A stretch of 50,576 nucleotides of DNA from Prochlorococcus sp. AG-436-D21 (GCA_003212655.1 QCPF01000010.1:1-50576); one strand, 5' to 3'. Positions 8,847-15,247 are shown, counted from the stretch's first letter. Made by a program: numbers and translations. The notes: generated by a model not told the origin, from the sequence alone.

Positions 8847-9599
8847 TTGATAATTAAAAAAAACACAACGAAGTTATTATTTACAATTTCATTTTTACTT
8901 ATTCTTCCATTAGTACAAAAACAATGGTTTAATTTGTATTCACTCAATATTAATGAAATTTCCTTTTATTCAATCCTTTACTATTTGAGCGGTGCAATAT
9001 GTCCATCTTTAGTGTGTTTAAACTCTTTAGAAAACTATACATACTATAATTTTAATAATGATAAAACCACAGGTATAGAAATAATTAAAGGAAAAAAATT
9101 ATTATTTTTAGTAGCAATAAATTTAATATTTCTTTCTTACTTAATAGCTGATTATTTATATATAAATTGTAATCTTATATTTAATGTATTTCTTGAAGGA
9201 ATTAATGTACCAAAACCAGATATTCCACAGTTAAGTTTTTTCATATTTTTAATTTCTATCTTATTAATTTTTAAGGAATCTAGGTTTCTGTTAAAAAAAA
9301 TAATATTGGTAAATTTTATTTTGATTGCTCTCTATCTTTGGCACCTTCAAATTAATAATATTAGTGTTGACGATCAGTTTCATATTTATAGATATTTTGG
9401 TTTAAATGATTTAAATTTAATTAATCTTTTTATCCTAGTCGCCATAGAAATTTCTTTTTATACGTGGTCATATTTATCATATAAAACTAATTTAAGCGAT
9501 TGGATAGTGCCTAAACCTCAAAAAGGGGATATTATCCCCTTTTTGAATATATTTATTTTTTATTTTTTTATAACTATTTACTACTCAATACTTACTTAA
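8847..9599 (+). CDS. polytopic membrane protein of unknown function
   Basis: A 250-residue hydrophobic protein with about six predicted membrane helices (near residues 10-25, 42-58, 86-108, 127-143, 149-168, 187-206 and a last one at the C-terminus). It contains no motif that I recognise. The best available start is TTG at 8847; no ATG or GTG lies nearby and an in-frame stop lies shortly upstream. It follows the FtsH-like gene by 32 bp on the same strand, so the two may be co-transcribed, and a membrane substrate or partner of FtsHi is conceivable but unsupported. Its 3' end holds a 12-bp perfect palindrome (9519-9545) that looks like an intrinsic terminator. It is convergent with the peroxiredoxin gene, 15 bp away. 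Confidence 0.75.
   Translation: MIIKKNTTKLLFTISFLLILPLVQKQWFNLYSLNINEISFYSILYYLSGAICPSLVCLNSLENYTYYNFNNDKTTGIEIIKGKKLLFLVAINLIFLSYLIADYLYINCNLIFNVFLEGINVPKPDIPQLSFFIFLISILLIFKESRFLLKKIILVNFILIALYLWHLQINNISVDDQFHIYRYFGLNDLNLINLFILVAIEISFYTWSYLSYKTNLSDWIVPKPQKGDIIPFLNIFIFYFFITIYYSILT
9519..9545. terminator. symmetric stem-loop terminator inside a coding region
   Basis: Perfect 12-bp inverted repeat with arms caaaaaggggat and atcccctttttg around a 3-base loop (att). Both strands give a GC core followed by a run of five T, so it reads as an intrinsic terminator in either direction. It serves naturally as the terminator of the peroxiredoxin gene, whose stop lies about 70 bp away on the minus strand. 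It lies 54 bp before the stop of the plus-strand membrane protein gene, so termination in that direction would leave a message without a stop codon. Confidence 0.7.
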
Positions 9600-9614
9600 A
9601 TGTTTCTAATCGTT

Positions 9615-10199
9615 CTATAGCGCAGAAAAATATTCCTTACTACCTTTGGGGTCCTCTAACATTGTTTTCTCCCCGGGGGTCCAGTTTGCTGGACATACTT
9701 CATCGGGATTTGCCGCAACGTATTGATAACCTTGAAGAATTCTTAGCGTTTCATCAACATTTCTACCTACAGGAGCCTTGTTAACAGTTGTATGCATAAC
9801 TACTCCTTCGGGATTGATAAGAAATAAACCTCTATCAGCCTCCCCATCATCATTTAGAACATTGTATGCCTGGCAAATTTCTCTTTTTAAGTCAGAAACT
9901 AACGGATAGTTAATATCGCCTATACCACCTTCATTTCTTGGAGTTTGTATCCAAGCCAAATGACAGTGTTTGCTATCAACTGATACCCCAAGTATTTCCG
10001 TATTAAGTGCCGAGAAATCTTGGTATCTATCACTAAATGCAGTGATTTCAGTTGGACATACAAATGTAAAATCTAGTGGGTAAAAGAATAGAACAACCCA
10101 TTTACCTCTTAGAGCTGAAAGTGCAATCTCCTTAAACTCTTGATCATATACTGCTGTAGCACTAAAGTCTGGTGCTTCTTGGCCAACTCTTAAGCTCAT
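9615..10199 (-). CDS. typical 2-Cys peroxiredoxin
   Basis: A 194-residue thiol peroxidase that reduces H2O2 and alkyl hydroperoxides with electrons from thioredoxins. The peroxidatic Cys is C48 in [14 protein letters not shown], and the resolving Cys is C169 in DEVCPANW. The GGIG motif (91-94) and the C-terminal Tyr-Phe (near 190) are both present, which marks the hyperoxidation-sensitive, eukaryote-like type also found in chloroplasts. The length is standard. It is a single-gene unit that faces the membrane protein gene and shares the palindrome at 9519-9545 as its likely terminator. Confidence 0.96.
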   Translation of the reverse strand: MSLRVGQEAPDFSATAVYDQEFKEIALSALRGKWVVLFFYPLDFTFVCPTEITAFSDRYQDFSALNTEILGVSVDSKHCHLAWIQTPRNEGGIGDINYPLVSDLKREICQAYNVLNDDGEADRGLFLINPEGVVMHTTVNKAPVGRNVDETLRILQGYQYVAANPDEVCPANWTPGEKTMLEDPKGSKEYFSAL

Positions 10200-10298
10200 G
10201 AAAAAATTTGTCCTTATTTAGATTATGTATGGTCTGAATGACCGTAGTAAGTATTATAATTTTAATAATAATGAATTAGCAAGTTTTTTTTTAATTCA

Positions 10299-10424
10299 AT
10301 GAAATGGCACTATTCCTTTACTAGGAAATTTACAATTTTTAATCACAATAAACTTTTAAAAAATCTCAAAAAGGAGTTAATTAAATATCCTATAAACAGG
10401 CTTGATAATAAAAATTCGAATTAA
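10299..10424 (+). CDS. possible small basic protein, 41 residues
   Basis: A short ORF opening with ATG at 10299 (MKWHYSFTRKFTIFNHNKLL) and closing with TAA at 10422. It is rich in Lys, Asn and aromatic residues, with no membrane helix and no recognised family. It sits between the peroxiredoxin promoter region and the next small gene in an AT-rich stretch where chance ORFs of this size are possible, so it is kept only as a candidate. Confidence 0.3.
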   Translation: MKWHYSFTRKFTIFNHNKLLKNLKKELIKYPINRLDNKNSN

Positions 10425-10502
10425 AAGAAATTTTATTTTATTTAAGATTCCTTAAAAATTAACTCTCTATAATTAGAAATATTCTTTTTAATATCTCCAA
10501 TT

Positions 10503-10661
10503 ATGGCAAAATATATTGAAAGACTAAAGGAAAAAGTTAAAATAAAAAAATTTGATTCTAATCAGCCAATTGGAGCTTGGATTTTCGTTGTAATTTTGAA
10601 TATAGTTGGATTTGCGGGTTATTTTTACTTAAAGGTAAATCATATACAGCTAGGTAGTTAA
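10503..10661 (+). CDS. small single-helix membrane protein, 52 residues
   Basis: The ORF runs from ATG 10503 to TAA 10659-10661. A Lys-rich N-terminal stretch (about residues 1-22, MAKYIERLKEKVKIKKF) is followed by a hydrophobic helix (GAWIFVVILNIVGFAGYFYL) and a short tail. The positive-inside pattern predicts a cytoplasmic N-terminus. It has the coding look (sharp charge pattern, one clean helix) of the small membrane proteins common in these genomes, but I do not recognise the family. It ends 4 bp before the convergent 73-codon gene. Confidence 0.6.
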   Translation: MAKYIERLKEKVKIKKFDSNQPIGAWIFVVILNIVGFAGYFYLKVNHIQLGS

Positions 10662-10665
10662 AAAC

Positions 10666-10887
10666 TTATCTTATTTCCTTCTTAATAGAGCGACAAAAAT
10701 TTTTTAGTCTTTCATTTCTCGTTAAGTCAGGTAAAGTCCAAATTGCTTCTGTCTCAGGTAATGGATCTTTGCTCCATTCTTTGAATTCTTCCATTATCGA
10801 AGCATTATTTAATTTCGTTGAATACTGTTTTCGTTTTTTTAAATACTTTCTTATCACTGTAAGATTTGCCTCAATATATTCTCTCAT
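10666..10887 (-). CDS. hypothetical protein, 73 residues
   Basis: A soluble, charged protein with no signal peptide or membrane helix. The first ~35 residues form a likely amphipathic helix (YIEANLTVIRKYLKKRKQYS), followed by MEEFKEWSKDPLPETEAIWT and a basic C-terminus (RNERLKNFCRSIKKEIR). No family is recognised. It is in a minus-strand run with the 56-codon gene at 10951, which ends up to 63 bp upstream of it. Confidence 0.6.
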   Translation of the reverse strand: MREYIEANLTVIRKYLKKRKQYSTKLNNASIMEEFKEWSKDPLPETEAIWTLPDLTRNERLKNFCRSIKKEIR

Positions 10888-10950
10888 AATAAATACATAG
10901 TTTTATACTAATTTATCACCTAGCAAGTTCTACTTTAAAGAAAAGATTAA

Positions 10951-11121
10951 TTAGACATTTTGTACCGCTTGAAAAAGTCCAAACGAATAACCTCCTATTA
11001 GAATCCAGCCAAGTACGCTTGATATTATTGTAGATCTTCTATTATGTCTCCTTAAGGCTGATTCAATCATTTCATTAACTTCATCTCTATTAAGATATTC
11101 TTTCTTGGAGTTTTTTTTCAT
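10951..11121 (-). CDS. small single-helix membrane protein, 56 residues
   Basis: Start ATG at 11119-11121, stop TAA at 10951-10953. The N-terminal 30 residues are strongly charged (MKKNSKKEYLNRDEVNEMIE, then SALRRHNRRS) and are followed by one helix (TIISSVLGWILIGGYSFGLF). The pattern of a charged cytoplasmic helix plus a single membrane anchor is typical of small picocyanobacterial membrane proteins. No family is recognised. It probably shares a transcript with the 73-codon gene downstream. Confidence 0.6.
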   Translation of the reverse strand: MKKNSKKEYLNRDEVNEMIESALRRHNRRSTIISSVLGWILIGGYSFGLFQAVQNV

Positions 11122-11317
11122 TTTTTTCTTTTTACAATAAACGAATTTATAAGAAAGTGAGCTTAAAATATTTTTTTTAAGAAAGAGTTTTATTTTTGAT
11201 GATTTTATAAATATTTTTTATATTTAGCATAAAATATATAATGAAATTTTAAGAGAAATTTTTAAAATTTTAAGATAAAGTATTCGAAATAAAGGATCAT
11301 AGTTTTTTATACAAACA

Positions 11318-11494
11318 ATGAATATTAATGATAAATCTGTTTTAGAAATGCTTAATAAACTTATTGTTATTAATAGGCTAAATAAAAGTCAAATTCTTCA
11401 AATGGTGAATTTAGTTTCAATATCAATTGATATCAATGATTTAAAGGATAACTTGAAATGGGAAAGTTCTAAATCATTTCATCAAAATATTTAA
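11318..11494 (+). CDS. small helical protein, 58 residues
   Basis: The ORF runs from ATG 11318 to TAA 11492-11494. The product is predicted to be mostly alpha-helical (MNINDKSVLEMLNKLIVINR, followed by LNKSQILQMVNLVSISIDIN) with regular spacing of Leu and Ile that suggests a short coiled coil or helical hairpin. There is no signal or membrane segment and no recognised family. About 200 bp of very AT-rich DNA without other features precedes it. Confidence 0.5.
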   Translation: MNINDKSVLEMLNKLIVINRLNKSQILQMVNLVSISIDINDLKDNLKWESSKSFHQNI

Positions 11495-11604
11495 AGTACA
11501 TAAACTCATTGTTTGATAATTATTAATTCTTGAAATTGACATACGAAATACTTAATAACTAATTGAATTATTTAAGAGTTTTATAAATAATTTATATAAG
11601 CTAT

Positions 11605-11778
11605 TCAAATAAATTTTTGATAGTAATTTTTCTGACAAGAAACCTGCTCTTGATTACTATAATTAAGTGTTGTTTTCTTATCCTTGCTAAATGATTTAAT
11701 TAATATTGTAGAAGTGATTATTATTATTATTAGTATTAGTAAATCTCCAACAGTAATTCCTCTCTCCTTCAGATTCAT
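11605..11778 (-). CDS. small single-helix membrane protein, 57 residues
   Basis: Start ATG at 11776-11778, stop at 11605-11607. A short charged N-terminus (MNLKERGITV) precedes one strongly hydrophobic helix with a run of Ile (GDLLILIIIIITSTILI), then a polar tail of about 28 residues with one Cys (QEQVSCQKNYYQKF). The gene is preceded on its own strand by a purine-rich stretch suited to ribosome binding. No family is recognised; the clear helix and charge pattern support a real gene. Confidence 0.55.
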   Translation of the reverse strand: MNLKERGITVGDLLILIIIIITSTILIKSFSKDKKTTLNYSNQEQVSCQKNYYQKFI

Positions 11779-11940
11779 GATAAAACATACATTTTGTTTA
11801 AATATAGCGTTTATTATTTAATAAACTAATATTTTTTACAAACGTGCTAAAAACACATATGAAGGAAATATAAAAAGAATATAAAAATATTGAGACTAAA
11901 ACCTTTTAAGTCATATAAAAAAAATAGATGAATTCATTAT

Positions 11941-12120
11941 ATGAAAATCAAAAAAAATATTAGTAGTTCTAACACTCCTTATTTTTTCTCTAAAGAGATG
12001 ATTATTACAAAAAAATCACTTAACGAAAATCAACTCAAATTTACTTATCAAAAACAGTTAATCTCAGATCTAGATAATAAGCACAAGGAATGGTCAAAAT
12101 CGATTAACAGTAAATTTTAA
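11941..12120 (+). CDS. small hydrophilic protein, 59 residues
   Basis: The ORF runs from ATG 11941 to TAA at 12118-12120. The product is basic and rich in Lys, Asn and Ser (MKIKKNISSSNTPYFFSKEM), with a C-terminal helical segment (LISDLDNKHKEWSKSINSKF). There is no membrane helix. It converges on the 50-codon minus-strand gene and overlaps it by 4 bp. No family is recognised. Confidence 0.5.
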   Translation: MKIKKNISSSNTPYFFSKEMIITKKSLNENQLKFTYQKQLISDLDNKHKEWSKSINSKF

Positions 12121-12269
12121 AAGCTTTCGTTGATTATATTTAAAAGTTTATTTCTTTTAATTGTATTTTTTTCTTCCCAATTAAGTGTTACATCATCATT
12201 AATGATAGGTTTTGCTTCATAAGCTAGATACCAAAGAATAAATCCGACCGGAAATAATAAAATATGCAT
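12117..12269 (-). CDS. small N-terminally anchored membrane protein, 50 residues
   Basis: Start ATG at 12267-12269, stop TAA at 12117-12119. A short hydrophobic N-terminus (MHILLFPVGFILWYLAYEAK) acts as signal anchor and is followed by a charged tail (WEEKNTIKRNKLLNIINES). Its start lies only 29 bp from the first RHH operator-like palindrome, so it is divergently arranged to the RHH regulator gene and could be under the same control. No family is recognised. Confidence 0.5.
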   Translation of the reverse strand: MHILLFPVGFILWYLAYEAKPIINDDVTLNWEEKNTIKRNKLLNIINESF

Positions 12270-12280
12270 AGCAAAATTAG

Positions 12281-12315
12281 TTGACTTAAATCAAATATAG
12301 TGCAACACTTATAAT
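12281..12315 (+). promoter_or_regulatory. promoter of the RHH regulator gene
   Basis: A perfect -10 hexamer TATAAT lies at 12310-12315. A TTGACT that resembles a -35 lies at 12281-12286, but the 23 bp spacer is too long, so the -10 box with flanking operators is the stronger part of the call. Transcription would start near 12322, downstream of the ATG at 12314, which makes the ATG at 12347 the real start of the RHH gene. Confidence 0.5.
12299..12309. promoter_or_regulatory. operator-like palindrome A (upstream of the RHH gene)
   Basis: The sequence agtgcaacact has 4-bp perfect arms around caa. It shares the AGTG-N3-CACT frame with sites B and C and lies directly upstream of the -10 box of the RHH gene. 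Its centre is 22 bp, about two helical turns, from the centre of site B. Confidence 0.5.
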
Positions 12316-12320
12316 GTGCA

Positions 12321-12331
12321 AGTGTGACACT
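12321..12331. promoter_or_regulatory. operator-like palindrome B (at the predicted transcription start of the RHH gene)
   Basis: The sequence agtgtgacact is a perfect 5-bp inverted repeat around a central g. It lies just downstream of the -10 box, where a bound repressor would block transcription start. It differs from site C only at the central base. Confidence 0.55.
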
Positions 12332-12346
12332 AATTTTTTTTTAATT

Positions 12347-12712
12347 ATGCCCTCTCCGAGGAAAAGAATTGGTTTTTTGCCAAGTGAAGAAGTGCATAAA
12401 ATTATTGAAAAATTGTGCACAACTAATGAGTTTAGTCAGTCAAAAGTCACAGGTTTATTGGTTGAGGAAGCGTTGAGGTCTCGAGGTGTGTTAAATGAAT
12501 CTTATGGACAAGATCTTAATGATAAAAGTGATTTTTTAAACTTTTCTTTTGATCACGAAACATTTTCTGAAAATAATAATTCTCAACTCAATGTGGACGA
12601 ATATTCAGTTAATAAAAAAGTATTATCTGATGATATCAAAATGATGCATGAATTTATTGAGTTTAAGTATTTTAAGAAGGTAATGAAGCGAAATAACAAT
12701 ATTATTGAATAA
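12347..12712 (+). CDS. ribbon-helix-helix (CopG/Arc-type) DNA-binding regulator, probable
   Basis: A 121-residue protein. The first ~50 residues fit the RHH fold: a short strand (RKRIGFLP), then a helix (SEEVHKIIEKLCTTN), a turn and a second helix (SQSKVTGLLVEEALRSRG). The remainder is acidic and polar with no known domain, and probably serves for oligomerisation or partner binding. An ORF start exists 11 codons upstream at ATG 12314, but it overlaps the -10 box, so I use ATG 12347 (MPSPRKRIGF). Palindromes of the form AGTGTnACACT occur twice before and once just after the gene, which suggests autoregulation. The neighbourhood is an accessory islet of small genes; its targets are unknown. Confidence 0.7.
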   Translation: MPSPRKRIGFLPSEEVHKIIEKLCTTNEFSQSKVTGLLVEEALRSRGVLNESYGQDLNDKSDFLNFSFDHETFSENNNSQLNVDEYSVNKKVLSDDIKMMHEFIEFKYFKKVMKRNNNIIE

Positions 12713-12714
12713 AT

Positions 12715-12725
12715 AGTGTCACACT
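12715..12725. promoter_or_regulatory. operator-like palindrome C (3' of the RHH gene)
   Basis: The sequence agtgtcacact is a perfect inverted repeat that extends to TAGTGT-C-ACACTA at 12714-12726. It lies 3 bp after the RHH stop codon and nearly matches site B. It could be a third operator that permits looping or protects the downstream region. Confidence 0.5.
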
Positions 12726-12848
12726 ATTAATGTTTATATGAGAATGCTTTTCAATGGAATTTAGAAATTAAGCAAAGAAAAATATTTTTGAATATTTCTA
12801 ATCAACTTCTTAAAGAGGGATCAAAATAAATTGAATCTTTAAAAATTC

Positions 12849-12889
12849 AGCGGACTAAATCCTCGTGGAGATTTGAACCTTAGCCCGCT
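12849..12889. other. GC-rich structured element, candidate small RNA or terminator
   Basis: A 41-base island, far richer in GC than its surroundings, with an outer inverted repeat agcggactaa / ttagcccgct (10 bp with one mismatch) and a nested hairpin aaatcctc-gtg-gagattt. On the minus strand it is followed after 3 bases by a T run. It sits in a stretch of about 400 bases between the RHH gene and the thioredoxin-like gene that otherwise holds only the broken ORF at 12981-13115. A tRNA T-arm-like string (ggttcaaat on the minus strand) is inside it, but no complete tRNA can be folded. Confidence 0.4.
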
Positions 12890-12980
12890 TTAAAAAAATA
12901 GCAATAAAAAAATATAAATACAATAAATATGTAAATTTACTTTTGATTTAATATTGGAATATAAAAACTCTATATATAAA

Positions 12981-13115
12981 ATGGCAGTAAGTTAATTAAA
13001 TGAAGATACAGAGGATCAAATATATGATCTTTTTATAAATCTTCAGCAAATAGAGAAACTTATAAATAAAGATATACGAATTGTGCTTGATAAGATAGTA
13101 AAAAATATGGAGTAA
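12981..13115 (+). pseudogene. broken small gene, in-frame stop at codon 5
   Basis: ATG at 12981 opens a frame M-A-V-S-stop. The same frame then continues for 39 codons with a coherent, acidic, helical sequence (NEDTEDQIYDLFINLQQIEK, then LINKDIRIVLDKIVKNME) to TAA at 13113. Apart from the TAA at 12993-12995, the frame reads as one small soluble protein of about 44 residues. It may be a nonsense-mutated small gene, or the gene may start downstream at a non-standard codon. No family is recognised. Confidence 0.4.
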
Positions 13116-13128
13116 AAGTAGTTAATAA

Positions 13129-13518
13129 ATGAAACGCCTAATAATCCCACTATTGGTTTTGCTTACTTTACCAAGTGATGTACTTAGCTCCCACTTAAAT
13201 AATCTGAGAAAACTAATAGTCACTTCAGAAAGCAGTATGGAATCAATCGAGTTGGCAAAATACCTAAAAGATAATGGTGTAGTTAAATATTCAGCATATT
13301 GGTGCCCTAATTGCCTTAATCAAAGTGAATTATTTGGTAAGCAAGCTTATAGAGAACTTAATGTAGTTGAATGTGCAAGAGATGGCATAAACAGTCAAAC
13401 TCAATTATGCATTGATAAAAAAATTAAGGGGTTTCCCACATGGGAAATAAATGGAAAACTAATTTTAGGTGTACTTTCACTAAAAGAGTTATCAAAGTTG
13501 ACTGGATTTAAGAATTAA
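13129..13518 (+). CDS. exported thioredoxin-like protein (VKOR-Trx domain type)
   Basis: A 129-residue protein with an N-terminal signal or anchor (MKRLIIPLLVLLTLPSDVLS), then a thioredoxin fold with active-site C59-P-N-C62 in YWCPNC and the cis-Pro region GFPTWEING (101-109). The pattern LFGK, ECARDG and Q-LC resembles the thioredoxin domain fused to vitamin K epoxide reductase in cyanobacteria, but no VKOR part is present here. Likely role: thiol oxidation or reduction of extracytoplasmic or thylakoid-lumen proteins, perhaps with a separate VKOR. It is a single gene in the accessory islet, with the broken small ORF just upstream. Confidence 0.82.
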   Translation: MKRLIIPLLVLLTLPSDVLSSHLNNLRKLIVTSESSMESIELAKYLKDNGVVKYSAYWCPNCLNQSELFGKQAYRELNVVECARDGINSQTQLCIDKKIKGFPTWEINGKLILGVLSLKELSKLTGFKN

Positions 13519-13541
13519 GGAAAATATAAGATGATTAATGG

Positions 13542-13691
13542 CTAGATATTAAGGGTTATTAATTGAGTACCTTTCATACATCCTCCAGCTGGATAGTTAA
13601 TTATTTTTTTTGATATTAATCCAATACTTATAGCAACTATTCCAATACCAAATAAAGCTCTTGATCTTTTGCTTGAGATGAGATACTTCAT
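13542..13691 (-). CDS. small single-helix membrane protein, 49 residues
   Basis: Start ATG at 13689-13691, stop TAG at 13542-13544. A basic N-terminus (MKYLISSKRSR) is followed by a helix (ALFGIGIVAISIGLIS) and a tail containing NYPAGGCMKGTQLITL. The single Cys lies in a Gly-rich turn. It converges on the thioredoxin-like gene with a 23 bp gap. No family is recognised. Confidence 0.5.
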   Translation of the reverse strand: MKYLISSKRSRALFGIGIVAISIGLISKKIINYPAGGCMKGTQLITLNI

Positions 13692-13916
13692 TGGGTATTT
13701 ATAAATATTAAATAGAATTGATTATTAAATTATAACGTGGATTTTTTTGTTTAAAAAAAAATAAAAATAATCCTTACTCTATGATTTTTAAAAATAATTT
13801 TCCGATATTGGATATCTTGAAAATCCCTACACAATAGATGCTTATATATCTTTTTTTCTGTTTTTTCAGTTTCTATTTGACAGTCTTTTTATAATTAAAA
13901 TGAGACTTTTTTCATT

Positions 13917-14045
13917 ATGAATAAAGAATTTAATGTGACTCAAGGAATGGCTTTGTTACTTTTGAAGCCATTAAATTTACCCGCTAACTACGTCCTAAAT
14001 CTTATTATTTATATAACTAATCCTAGTAACAATATTGGATACTAA
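13917..14045 (+). CDS. possible small protein, 42 residues
   Basis: The ORF runs from ATG 13917 (MNKEFNVTQGMALLLLKPLN) to TAA at 14043. It has a moderately hydrophobic middle (YVLNLIIYI) and no clear helix rule. Its stop overlaps the stop of the convergent DUF1651 gene by 4 bp, a packing seen at several real gene pairs here. A TATAAT box lies 22 bp before the start, within the shared string agtctttttataat. No family is recognised. Confidence 0.4.
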   Translation: MNKEFNVTQGMALLLLKPLNLPANYVLNLIIYITNPSNNIGY

Positions 14046-14293
14046 TAGTCTTCCCAAACTGGTTTGGTTCTACTCCAACCATGAGCTATTAACTTTCTCC
14101 ATTCATCTCTAGCTTTATCAACTTTAAGTTCTTCTCTGGTTGTCATAAGAGGTGGTTCTTTACCTAAAACACCAAGAATTCTTCCAGAGTCAATAAACAT
14201 ATATTCAAAAAATTTATCTTTATTTTGATTATTCTTTGAAAACCTTTTAACCCTTGAACGATTCGAATTTATAAGCCAATAATTTTCTGTCAA
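14042..14293 (-). CDS. DUF1651 family protein
   Basis: An 83-residue protein of the family I know as DUF1651, found in marine Prochlorococcus and Synechococcus. The N-terminal part carries a WLINSN segment, and the C-terminal signature is KARDEWRKLIAHGWSRTKPVW. It is soluble, with mixed charge. It lies 11 bp downstream of clpS on the same strand and probably shares its transcript; no function is known to me. Identification is by the conserved Trp-rich C-terminus. Confidence 0.75.
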   Translation of the reverse strand: MTENYWLINSNRSRVKRFSKNNQNKDKFFEYMFIDSGRILGVLGKEPPLMTTREELKVDKARDEWRKLIAHGWSRTKPVWEDY

Positions 14294-14304
14294 TCTTACT
14301 TATT

Positions 14305-14601
14305 TTATATTTTCTCAATTGGAGCCATTGTTAATCCTTTGCTGAATAGTAGCTCATGATATAGCTCTGCTTGTTCAAGATTACCTCTCCACACCTCTGC
14401 AGATCCTGTCTTGTCAACTTTAATGGTTAGATCCCATGCCTTTTGTTCACTTATGCTTGGGATTATTGTTAGAAGACAATTTGCGACATGCTGAAAAGTA
14501 TTAAAATTGTCATCAAGAACTATAACTCTTGCTTCTGGATATTTTGCTTTAGATTTTTTTGGATCTAAGACTGTGCCGAGTGAATTAACCATTATTGTCA
14601 T
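14305..14601 (-). CDS. clpS: ATP-dependent Clp protease adaptor ClpS
   Basis: A 98-residue N-end-rule adaptor that delivers proteins with bulky N-terminal residues to ClpAP/ClpCP. After a ~24-residue N-terminal extension comes the ClpS core: RVIVLDDNFNTFQHVANCLL, the typical LLDDxxNT-type loop that holds the N-degron, followed by a helical region (WDLTIKVDKTGSAEVWRGNL) and QAELYHELLFSKGLTMAPIE. The core is of standard length. Cyanobacteria usually carry two ClpS copies; this is one of them, and I have not tried to subtype it. It precedes the DUF1651 gene and lies just 3' of the tRNA-Met gene. Confidence 0.93.
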   Translation of the reverse strand: MTIMVNSLGTVLDPKKSKAKYPEARVIVLDDNFNTFQHVANCLLTIIPSISEQKAWDLTIKVDKTGSAEVWRGNLEQAELYHELLFSKGLTMAPIEKI

Positions 14602-14659
14602 TAATAGTTTAATTAAATTAAAATTTCACCTATGTTCTTCAATGGAAAAGTATTGAAAA

Positions 14660-14733
<74 letters not shown>

Positions 14734-14762
14734 ATGGGAATATTGTAAGGCATTGGTTGTAC

Positions 14763-15245
14763 TTAATTACCATTTTGAAAATTTATTTGTTTGTGGGCCT
14801 CATATATAGCAATTCCGCATGCTACAGAAAGGTTTAGACTTCTAACACCTTTTTGATCATTGTTTCCAGTCTGTATATTCGGCATAAATATTGATATTAA
14901 AAAGTCGCTTTTATCAATAATGGAATCTGGTAATCCTAAATCTTCTCTCCCAAATAACAAAATATCATCTTGCTTGAATTTAAAATCCTTCAAATATAAT
15001 CCATTTTTTTTACTAAAAGAGATTATTCTTTTTGATGATTTTGACGCTAAAAATTTTTCAAAATTCTCATACTGATTAACAGTAACTAAAGGCCAATAGT
15101 CTAAACCTGCTCTTTTTAAATATTTATCTTCTAGTTTAAAACCCAAGGGCTCTATAAGATTTAAAGGTATATTAAATGCAGCACATGATCTGGCAATATT
15201 ACCAGTATTTTGTGGGATTCTAGGTTCAAAAAGAGCGACTTCCAA
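14763..15245 (-). CDS. trmL: tRNA (cytidine(34)-2'-O)-methyltransferase, TrmL-like SPOUT protein
   Basis: A 160-residue SPOUT-class methyltransferase that would 2'-O-methylate the wobble base of tRNA-Leu. The motifs match TrmL: EPRIPQNTGNIARSCAAFN at the N-terminus (motif 1), LLFGREDLGLPDSI (motif 2), and GVRSLNLSVACGIAIYEAHK at the C-terminus that forms the knotted SAM-binding region. The length is typical of TrmL and lacks the extra RNA-binding domain of TrmH. Its start is 2 bp from the cobU stop, so the two are co-transcribed. Confidence 0.88.
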   Translation of the reverse strand: MEVALFEPRIPQNTGNIARSCAAFNIPLNLIEPLGFKLEDKYLKRAGLDYWPLVTVNQYENFEKFLASKSSKRIISFSKKNGLYLKDFKFKQDDILLFGREDLGLPDSIIDKSDFLISIFMPNIQTGNNDQKGVRSLNLSVACGIAIYEAHKQINFQNGN

Positions 15246-15247
15246 TT

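Noticed and set aside
12314-12346. Upstream start of the RHH gene at ATG 12314
   Set aside because: This ATG overlaps the TATAAT box, so it is probably not transcribed; the next ATG (12347) fits the RHH domain start.
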